64,000 nt of DNA, taken from assembly GCA_913020045.1 (NCBI GenBank), contig CAJWBE010000010.1:1-64000 (forward strand). Reading direction: 5' to 3'. The notes under the pieces were generated by a model that ran no database searches, was not told the origin of the DNA, and saw nothing but the letters and a program-made list of their open reading frames with translations. Source of the DNA: an uncultured Oleiphilus sp. GTDB lineage: Bacteria > Pseudomonadota > Gammaproteobacteria > Pseudomonadales > Oleiphilaceae. A program made the position numbers and the translations under genes. Every line of letters begins with the position of its first letter. The first letter of the stretch is position 1. Of the stretch, positions 56,654 to 64,000 are shown piece after piece.

Positions 56654-58126
56654 ATGAGCACCTGTTTTAGCTCCAAAGAATCTTTTCACAACTTCTACGC
56701 AGCAAAGACTAAAGCAAGGCTAGCACCCAGTGTCGCAAGTACAATAAAGCTCGCTCTGTTAACACTCACTTTATTTTTACAGGCCTGTGCGTCAATACAG
56801 CAACAAGCCTCTATCGGAGATTTGAACGCGGTACAGAACTATATTGAAGGTGGCGGGGACGTTAACTTTCATGAATATACCAGCGCGGGTTCCCAAGTTT
56901 ATGCTTGTTCATTAGTGAATTGTGCAATTGCTGGCGGGCATGAGCAGGTTGTGAGGTATTTGCTAGATCAGGGGGCTGATGTAAACAAAGCTTATGAAAT
57001 CTATGAGGGAAACCTAGTTTATGAAACAGGCACGCCTTTAGAGCGTGCCATAAAAACAGGTAATCTCAATATGGTAAGACTGCTTATTGAGCGAAAGGCC
57101 GATGTTAATTTGAAGGCTACTTCTGGGCTTGCGCCCCTGACAAGTTTAGTTCAGATGTCTCGCGCATTAGGGTGGGCTCGCTCAGAACCGATTGCAGAAG
57201 AACTAATTAACGCCGGTGCTAATATCAATTCTCGTGATCTCCAAGGCAAGTCAGCATTGCATTATGCGGCATCGCTAGAAGTAGTCGACGGCGTAAGCTG
57301 GCTGCTAAGTCATGGGGCTGATACGAGTCTAGAGGCACATCACTCCGGCAATGGGAAAGGAATGCGAGCGATAGATATTGCGCGCAAAACAGGAAATGAG
57401 AAAACAATAGCGTTGTTATCAAAGTCTGAGTCAGATCACCTCGATTGGGACAATGCAATCAATGCTAATACTTTGGCGATGTATCAACTTTATTTAGAGC
57501 ACCACCCAACGGGGCTATATGTTGAGGAAGCGACCACGAAAGCCAAAGCACTAAAAGTAGAACTTGAGCTTGCAGTAAAAGCGCGTCAAAAAGAGATGTT
57601 GGCGATGAAGCGAAAACAGCCTTGTAGCTTAAACGATGATAACTGGATTTATTTAAAAGGTAGTTGCAGCGGCAACAAAGCCGACGGTCAAGGCGAAGCC
57701 GTGACGATGGACGGGCTCAAATTTGTCGGCCGCTTTGAAAACGGTTATCGCGTTAAGGGTGAGATTTTTCACAACAATGCGCTGATGTTTGATGGTTCCA
57801 TCAAACAAGGTAAACCGCATGGTAGCGCCATTTGTATACATGAAGGTCGACCTGAGAGCTGCGAGTTCTATAAGGGTGAGCGCGTTGATGGCGTGTTTAT
57901 TCAACGCCTTGATTTCGCCCATCAGCAGAAACTACTGACCGAGCAGCAACGAAAAATTGAAAAACGCCTCGCTCAAAACGAAGAGAAAATGGACCAGATG
58001 GCAACGAGCCTCAAGTCAGGACGCCGCTATCAAACCCAGTCGGGAAGTAACAATGGGGTCAGCGACATGCTTGTCGACAAAGCTGCAGATGAAGCGATGC
58101 AAGCGATCTTCAACCATTTGTTTTAG
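56654..58126 (+). CDS. ankyrin-repeat lipoprotein with C-terminal MORN-like repeats
   Basis: Lipobox-like 'LFLQAC'; ankyrin units 'GGHEQVVRYLLDQGADVNKAYE', 'GNLNMVRLLIERKADVNLKA'; MORN-like 'GQGEAVTMDGLKFVGRFENG', 'LMFDGSIKQGKPHGSA'. Confidence 0.85.
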   Translation: MSTCFSSKESFHNFYAAKTKARLAPSVASTIKLALLTLTLFLQACASIQQQASIGDLNAVQNYIEGGGDVNFHEYTSAGSQVYACSLVNCAIAGGHEQVVRYLLDQGADVNKAYEIYEGNLVYETGTPLERAIKTGNLNMVRLLIERKADVNLKATSGLAPLTSLVQMSRALGWARSEPIAEELINAGANINSRDLQGKSALHYAASLEVVDGVSWLLSHGADTSLEAHHSGNGKGMRAIDIARKTGNEKTIALLSKSESDHLDWDNAINANTLAMYQLYLEHHPTGLYVEEATTKAKALKVELELAVKARQKEMLAMKRKQPCSLNDDNWIYLKGSCSGNKADGQGEAVTMDGLKFVGRFENGYRVKGEIFHNNALMFDGSIKQGKPHGSAICIHEGRPESCEFYKGERVDGVFIQRLDFAHQQKLLTEQQRKIEKRLAQNEEKMDQMATSLKSGRRYQTQSGSNNGVSDMLVDKAADEAMQAIFNHLF

Positions 58127-58202
58127 CTTAAAGTCTTAAAGCCCGAGTGGGCCTTGAGGCTTAATTGTTTTGTTGGTTTTTTCTGCCCGATTCGTGCCTT
58201 AT

Positions 58203-59066
58203 TCAGAGCGTCATCATACTTCTAGGTTGTCTTACTCTCGCACTACCTTCGAATGCGCCCCAACTGACGAGCGCGTATTTTTTACCTGAAATAATGGGCA
58301 ATGATTCATGGGTAAAAATATGGTTCGAGGGGAAGAATACGAGATCGCCCATCACCGGTTTGTATTGAAAATTTAGCCAAGGGAAGTTTAGTTCGCCTCC
58401 CGTAAAGTCATCATTCAAGTAAATCAGCATGCTGAAGTCGCGATCAATAAATCGATAGAACTGACGTGTTTGCGCGTCAAAATGTTCCGCATCAGAATGT
58501 ATGTCGTATTTTCCTCCAGGACCGTAGCGCAGTAAGTGCGGTGTCTCAAACCATTGTGGTTTTTTTCCGGTTAGCGCTTTGAGCTTGAATGAGCAAGCGG
58601 TGCAGAACCACTCACTGGCTTGTTGTTGTTTTTTTCCGAGTGCGACGGTTTGGGTAATGCGTGAGCTATGTCGCTTGTGGGTGGTCTTGCTTGCTGTTGT
58701 TTGATTGCCGGCAACAACGGACAGCGCTGCACGCTTCTGCTTTTCGGCAAAGCGTGTAAAGCGTTTACAATCAGCATTTGATAAAAAACCTTTTATTACT
58801 TGGATGCCGCGCGGCGTCGACGGCCTCTTATGCAGGTCTCCACAGCAATGGCCGAACGCTTTTCCGGAATGGCAATAGCAGGGTTTGACGGGGTCAAAAT
58901 GGAATGACGGCACATAGAACATATCAGAACATGCATCATTTTTGCGCAGCGCTGATAAACTGTGAGTATTCATACAGCTCCTTTTCTCAGGTGTCGATCC
59001 GAAAAACATCATTTTCTTGCTGCGTAAGTGACAGCGAGATTGATCGAAACCGCAGTCGAGAAACAA
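58203..59066 (-). CDS. SEC-C motif plus 2OG-Fe(II) oxygenase (prolyl 4-hydroxylase-like)
   Basis: 'PCYCHSGKAFGHCCG' SEC-C; 'LLRYGPGGKYDIHSDAEHFD...MLIYLNDDFTGGELNFPWLNFQYKPVMGDLVFFPSNHIFTHESLPI' P4H core. Confidence 0.9.
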   Translation of the reverse strand: MFLDCGFDQSRCHLRSKKMMFFGSTPEKRSCMNTHSLSALRKNDACSDMFYVPSFHFDPVKPCYCHSGKAFGHCCGDLHKRPSTPRGIQVIKGFLSNADCKRFTRFAEKQKRAALSVVAGNQTTASKTTHKRHSSRITQTVALGKKQQQASEWFCTACSFKLKALTGKKPQWFETPHLLRYGPGGKYDIHSDAEHFDAQTRQFYRFIDRDFSMLIYLNDDFTGGELNFPWLNFQYKPVMGDLVFFPSNHIFTHESLPIISGKKYALVSWGAFEGSARVRQPRSMMTL

Positions 59067-59333
59067 CTCGCTGTTGATTCCTAAAGGCCACGATTTTCTA
59101 ACGAAATGTCAATATCCAAGCTGTTTTTCGAATTTGATTTAATGGAATAGCGAAGAGGATAGGTGGGCTAAGTAATTGAAAATATGTTCACAATAACGAC
59201 AATATGTCATTTTGCGACAGATCGATTCCTTATCTCAGAAACTGTGATCTTAGCGTCTTTCTAAACCATTCTATATCGTGCAATCATAGCGCCGTCGTTA
59301 TGTAATTTTGCTTCGTAAAAGGAACGTGTATTA

Positions 59334-60398
59334 ATGTCTAGTCGCTCATATTCACTGGATGTCGTGCTACCCATTCAGTTTGTAAAAGGGCTCGTTAGAG
59401 CCGCTGCCATGAGTGGCATCTCGGTTGACGATATATTGAGTTCGGAAAATATTGTGCTGTCGGAACTATCAGGCTTGCCGGTCAGCAAAACTGTATTGAT
59501 CGTAAAATGTTTTATAGAAAGGTCTCCAGTCACGACACTATTTCCAATGTTGCAGGTGATAAACGATGACGCTCTAACGGAAATGCTGACCATTTTTGCA
59601 GCGGCGGAAACCCTTGAAGCGGCAACTGAATATTTGATGGAGTCTGGTCCCTTTCCCGCGCTTGGTATGCACTTAAGTTATGAGCGAGGTACCGATCACG
59701 ACTTTTACCTTGTTAAGTCAAACCAGCTTGAAGGGGGAGCGCGAGATTTCATGATAGCGATTTGCTTGGCGATATTTGTTCGGCTAATGCCTTCACAGTT
59801 TAAAGACCTGCCTATGCAGCGTTCGTCGATCATACATAAGGTAGAACTTGAGCTTGGTGCCGAGGGAAATATTGTTGAGTATGAGAGTTTTTTTGGTTGC
59901 CCTGTTTTCTTTGATCAGGCTCACACTAGAATTCAACTTTCCAAGGACGCAATCACTACCAGAATTGCATCTCACAGTCCTAACTTATTGGCAGCGGCAA
60001 TTGAAACGCTAAAGCAGAAAACATATACCTTGCTCTCGCTTCAAGGCGCCTGCTTTCAAGTGTCGCAAGTAGTTAGTGCTTTAGTTCTCGACAAGAAGCA
60101 GTCGATTAGACGCATACGCAGTGAAGGTGAACCTATTGATCTTTCTGTCGGGAATATTGCTAACATTCTTGGCCTAAATGTTAGGTCTCTGCAGCGAAAA
60201 TTAAAGCTGGAAGGAAGTGCGTTTACGGAGATTAAGAATCAAACTTTGGTAGCAGAAAGCAAGCGCTGGATGGACGAGGGACAGAGCAATCTTGATATCA
60301 TTTCAGAAACACTTGGCTTTTCAGATAGAGCTTCATTTTCCAAAGTGTACAAAAAGTACGAAGGTGTTTGGCCAGCTAAATACAAACCCAATAGTTAG
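59334..60398 (+). CDS. AraC-family transcriptional regulator
   Basis: C-terminal HTH 'SVGNIANILGLNVRSLQRKLKLEGSAFTEIKNQ...ISETLGFSDRASFSKVYKKYEGVWPAKY'. Confidence 0.92.
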   Translation: MSSRSYSLDVVLPIQFVKGLVRAAAMSGISVDDILSSENIVLSELSGLPVSKTVLIVKCFIERSPVTTLFPMLQVINDDALTEMLTIFAAAETLEAATEYLMESGPFPALGMHLSYERGTDHDFYLVKSNQLEGGARDFMIAICLAIFVRLMPSQFKDLPMQRSSIIHKVELELGAEGNIVEYESFFGCPVFFDQAHTRIQLSKDAITTRIASHSPNLLAAAIETLKQKTYTLLSLQGACFQVSQVVSALVLDKKQSIRRIRSEGEPIDLSVGNIANILGLNVRSLQRKLKLEGSAFTEIKNQTLVAESKRWMDEGQSNLDIISETLGFSDRASFSKVYKKYEGVWPAKYKPNS

Positions 60399-60417
60399 CG
60401 AAAAAGACAGCTCTCAG

Positions 60418-60470
60418 CGATAACTAGTTGATAGCTAAATGATAACTAGATGATAACTACGTGATAAGCG
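60418..60470. repeat. five imperfect direct repeats with 11-bp period
   Basis: CGATAACTAGT / TGATAGCTAAA / TGATAACTAGA / TGATAACTACG / TGATAAGCG. Confidence 0.85.
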
Positions 60471-60532
60471 TAACCTTGTGATCAACATTGTTTTGAATAC
60501 GCAGGGCGTTATAAGAGGTCTGAAATAAACCA

Positions 60533-60895
60533 ATGCTAAGGGTATGCATTTACTGTGGTAGCCATAAACCAGAAGCGTTGGAGGAGTGCGGTAAATGCGC
60601 GAGAGTTCCCCGCTCACATCCGGATGTCATTCATTCGATTATTCTGTCGCACAGCGAAGATGAACCCTATTTAAACTTTATTGGTCTGGATGAAATTGAA
60701 GGATTCAGGGAGTCTATCCTGAGCGGCTCGCCACTAAACATAGACCCTCGTATTTTCAAGGAAGCAGAAGAAGCGTATAGCGCGGTTGGGACCATGGGGA
60801 GCCCTCAAGCACTTCAGTATTTTTCAAGAATATCGCACCCAGTAATGGTGGTGACACTGTTTGTATTCATCATTTTTGTCTTGATGGGGGCTTGA
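60533..60895 (+). CDS. zinc-ribbon-like protein with C-terminal TM anchor
   Basis: 'CIYCGSHKPEALEECGKC' two CxxC pairs; C-terminal 'PVMVVTLFVFIIFVLMGA' hydrophobic tail. Confidence 0.72.
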   Translation: MLRVCIYCGSHKPEALEECGKCARVPRSHPDVIHSIILSHSEDEPYLNFIGLDEIEGFRESILSGSPLNIDPRIFKEAEEAYSAVGTMGSPQALQYFSRISHPVMVVTLFVFIIFVLMGA

Positions 60896-61004
60896 GGGCG
60901 CTTGTCTGTTAGTAATTTCGAGTTAAAGGGCAGGTTTGCCGTGCCCGCTAAGATAACCAAAACTTGTATACTTTCTTTGGAATAAGACTGTTGCTGAAAT
61001 GATA

Positions 61005-61958
61005 CTACCTCTGCGTTTTTGCCATTTGTTCAATCAGCTCTCGCGCCAGCTGACTCAATTCTCTTGGCGGGTGCTCAAACTTTAGACCCGCTTGGTACAG
61101 GCTAATGTTACCCATTTTTATAGGGTCAAGACGCACCACGCGGGCGCGTAGTTTTAGCGAAAACTTTCCATCGACCGTGCTAATAACGGACTCTAATGAC
61201 TGGCCTATCTGCAAGGGGTCCGGCACGGTAACGCCCATTCCTCCCGCTGAAATATCGTCTAGCGTGGCATGCAGCTCATCGGGCCCATCGAACTGTATGT
61301 CCAGATGCTGGCTCAGTCTTGCATGTTCTCTAAGGCCATTGTTGTCGCCAGCCTGCGCTAGCTGCTTGAGGGTGTTTTCGAACGCGTCTTGATCTCTGGC
61401 GGCAATACTTGAAAAACGCACAGCCATACCTTCTCCCTGACTAGCGCTTAATTCCCAAGTTCTCAGTACTTTTGCCTCAAGATTGATCGCGTCAGAGTCG
61501 GCGCCTGGTAGTAGTATCCGAAATGTATCACCAGAATGAGCATGGGCTTTGTCGACAATGACCGATGCACCACCCCAAGAGACATTCTGCAGTCTGGCGC
61601 TGATGGGGTCGGTAGAGCCAGGCCATATCAATTTGACCGGTGTCGTGACATTGATACGGAGTTGCTTTCGTTTTTCCGTCGGTTTTTCTTCGGTTGTCGT
61701 TTCTTTTTTGGGAGGGGCTTCTGCGGCGAGTATCCGAACCGTTTCCAAGGCTTCGCCAACCACATCTCTGCTTTGAATAAACAGGGTGGCTTTTTCTTTG
61801 CTAGTATTTGATGGGTCTAGGTAGGCAGCCGAATCACGCATGGCTATAAACCCCGGCGTTTGGCGATGATGCGCCACGCTAAGGGCCAGCAGTCTAATGC
61901 ATGACTCCAGCTCTTCTTGCGTTGCATCGCTTAGGAGGTTTTTTCCGCGCCCGGCCAT
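61005..61958 (-). CDS. tandem PilZ-domain protein
   Basis: Two RxxxR...(D/N)xSxxG sets: 'RKQLRINVTTPV...NVSWGGASV' and 'REHARLSQHLDI...DISAGGMGV'. Confidence 0.85.
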   Translation of the reverse strand: MAGRGKNLLSDATQEELESCIRLLALSVAHHRQTPGFIAMRDSAAYLDPSNTSKEKATLFIQSRDVVGEALETVRILAAEAPPKKETTTEEKPTEKRKQLRINVTTPVKLIWPGSTDPISARLQNVSWGGASVIVDKAHAHSGDTFRILLPGADSDAINLEAKVLRTWELSASQGEGMAVRFSSIAARDQDAFENTLKQLAQAGDNNGLREHARLSQHLDIQFDGPDELHATLDDISAGGMGVTVPDPLQIGQSLESVISTVDGKFSLKLRARVVRLDPIKMGNISLYQAGLKFEHPPRELSQLARELIEQMAKTQR

Positions 61959-62134
61959 ATGCGTACCTTGTTTGAATTATTATTAGAGTCGTTGCCGTAA
62001 GTATTTCCGCGAAAGATACTAGACGGTTTGGTTCTCAGTTTAGACTGCGAAAATTGAAATTACGAACTAGACCTTGTTTCTCCGACTGTATTCTTTGCGC
62101 GACTAAATTCTATCGACCATAATTGCTCCACTGC

Positions 62135-64000
62135 ATGTATCAACTGGGAAGGTCAGTGACTACAACTAAATCACTCACGAGTAACGCAAAAAGTGTCAAT
62201 GAAGAGCGTTTAGAGTTGGTCATCAACGCTACAGGTGTGGGTGTTTGGGACTGGCAAGTGCAGACTGGAGAGTTAACGTTTAATCAGCGTTGGGCCGAGA
62301 TTATCGGTTATTCGGTTCACGAGCTGCAGCCCATGACGTATGAAACGTGGGCAAGTAATCTTCACCCTGATGACTTAGCGGTAGCGAAAGACAAGCTTGA
62401 AAAACACTGGAGTGGTGAGCTTGATCTTTATGAAGTTGAAGTTCGGATGCGACACAAAAGGTTGCATTATGTCTGGATTTTGACATCAGGTAAGGTGGTC
62501 GAGTGGCAAAAAAATGGTAAACCAAAACGAATGCTTGGTACTCATTTGGATATTACTGAGCGAAAGGAGCGTGAACGTGAGCGCATAATTGCTGGCCAAT
62601 TACTACAAGAGTCCCAAAAAATAGCAAAAGTGGGCGGCTGGGAGCTAAACTTAGAAACAGGCCTATTATATTGGACAGCTGAAACCTATCGCATCCATGA
62701 AGCCTTGCCAGAGGAGTTTGACCCCACTGTGGATGCGGGGGTTGACTACTTTTTACCGGCCTCTCGTGAAATAATCACTAAGGCTTTAGATGAGGCTGTT
62801 AACAATGGAGTGGGTTACGACTTAGAGCTTGAAACCTTAACCACCAAAGGCCGAAAGATTGATGTACGCACTACTTGCAATGTTACCAAAAAGAATGGGA
62901 TTGCTGTTTGCTTAACGGGCATATTTCAAGATATTAGTAATGAAAAGGCAATACAACGTAATCTTGAGGAAGCGAATGCCGCCTTACAGTTATCTGCTCA
63001 TTATGACCCCCTGACCGAATTACCAAACCGAGTTTTGCTCTCTGATCGGATGCAGCAGGCAATGACCAAGAGCGTTCGACACGCTCAATCAGTAGCGATA
63101 GCGTTTATTGATCTCGATGGCTTTAAGGAGATAAACGACAGCTATGGGCATGACGTAGGTGATGAGTTTCTACGAAAAATTGCAAGAGAACTTAAATATT
63201 CGCTCCGAGAGGGGGATACCTTAGCGCGCATCGGTGGGGATGAGTTTGTTGCAGTGATGGACGAGTTCAGTGAGCCTAAAGATAGCCACACTATATTGGC
63301 ACGTATGCTTGAGGCTGCCTCCGTAGAATTAGTCATTCTTGGTCGGCCGCTTAAAGTTTCAGCCAGTATCGGCGTCACGTTTTATCCGCAGAACAATAGC
63401 AGTCCCGATCAGCTTTTGAGATGCGCCGATCAGGCTATGTATAGAGCCAAACAACTGGGCAAAAATCGTTGGCACCTCTTTGATGTTGAGGAAGATGTTG
63501 CCCTTAAGAATAAGCACGAAGAGCTTGAAAGGCTTCGACTTGCATTGCAGAACCAAGAATTCACGCTCTTCTATCAACCAAAAATAGATTTGCGTAGCAA
63601 GGAAGTAATCGGATTGGAGGCACTTATTCGATGGGATCATCCAGAGCGAGGCATTCTGGCTCCGGCTGCTTTTCTACCTGTCTTGGATCAGGATGTTTTA
63701 AGTATAGAAGTGGGTGAATGGGTAATTAAATCAGCTCTTAAGCAGTTGAATAGCTGGCGCTTGACTCCAATGGATGTACCAATCAGTGTCAACATTAGCC
63801 CGTTACAATTGCAGCACACTGATTTCGTTTTTCGACTAGAGCGCATGATCGAAGAGTTCCCACTATTCAGCCCCAATAGTCTTGAGTTTGAAATATTAGA
63901 GAGTAGTGCGCTTAAGAATATAGAGTTGGTTTCGGGCGTGATTAGAGAGTGTGATAGGTTGGGGGTAACATTTGCAATCGATGATTTTGGTACGGGCTAC
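62135..64000 (+). CDS. PAS-GGDEF-EAL protein, 3' end beyond window (not in supplied ORF track)
   Basis: Translated by hand from ATG 62135: MYQLGRSVTTTKSLTSNAKSVNEERLELVINATGVGVWDWQ...; 'HYDPLTELPNRVLLSDRM', 'LARIGGDEFVAVMD', 'GLEALIRWDHPERG', 'AIDDFGTGY' at window end. Confidence 0.93.
   Translation, partial: MYQLGRSVTTTKSLTSNAKSVNEERLELVINATGVGVWDWQVQTGELTFNQRWAEIIGYSVHELQPMTYETWASNLHPDDLAVAKDKLEKHWSGELDLYEVEVRMRHKRLHYVWILTSGKVVEWQKNGKPKRMLGTHLDITERKERERERIIAGQLLQESQKIAKVGGWELNLETGLLYWTAETYRIHEALPEEFDPTVDAGVDYFLPASREIITKALDEAVNNGVGYDLELETLTTKGRKIDVRTTCNVTKKNGIAVCLTGIFQDISNEKAIQRNLEEANAALQLSAHYDPLTELPNRVLLSDRMQQAMTKSVRHAQSVAIAFIDLDGFKEINDSYGHDVGDEFLRKIARELKYSLREGDTLARIGGDEFVAVMDEFSEPKDSHTILARMLEAASVELVILGRPLKVSASIGVTFYPQNNSSPDQLLRCADQAMYRAKQLGKNRWHLFDVEEDVALKNKHEELERLRLALQNQEFTLFYQPKIDLRSKEVIGLEALIRWDHPERGILAPAAFLPVLDQDVLSIEVGEWVIKSALKQLNSWRLTPMDVPISVNISPLQLQHTDFVFRLERMIEEFPLFSPNSLEFEILESSALKNIELVSGVIRECDRLGVTFAIDDFGTGY

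Overview
This is a 64 kb gammaproteobacterial-type chromosomal window, probably from a marine organism (inferred from gene content). I saw no rRNA, IS element, phage or CRISPR array by eye. Main blocks: (1) 1-2.1 kb, an integrase-less integron-cassette remnant, with a DsbA/HCCA-isomerase-like gene, a VapBC module and a Phd/ParE module, separated by attC-like sites whose paired arms can be read directly; (2) 2.2-12 kb, a CPA antiporter and an apparent proline-utilisation locus (Lrp/AsnC regulator, polar amino-acid ABC transporter, EamA exporter, bifunctional PutA without an obvious DNA-binding domain); (3) 12-20 kb, mixed housekeeping and accessory genes; (4) 20.5-30.5 kb, a two-partner-secretion locus with a lipoprotein beta-propeller gene translationally coupled to TpsB, then a 2216-aa TpsA haemagglutinin with no recognisable CDI toxin tip; (5) 30.6-38 kb, thioesterases, LysE, GlnN-type glutamine synthetase III, an MBL-fold hydrolase; (6) 38-45.3 kb, a DNA-damage/photoreactivation cluster (yebG with a LexA box, Cho-like nuclease, FeS-type photolyase, a 51-aa DUF2256 gene missing from the ORF track, DASH cryptochrome); (7) 46-53 kb, two phosphate transport genes and a membrane EAL protein; (8) 53-55.6 kb, an amiE-amiB pair behind a perfect 16-bp hairpin; (9) 55.8-64 kb, ankyrin/MORN lipoprotein, SEC-C/2OG oxygenase, AraC regulator with an 11-bp-period repeat downstream, tandem PilZ protein and a PAS-GGDEF-EAL gene running off the window. 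Functions are assigned by recognising protein motifs by eye; no searches were run.
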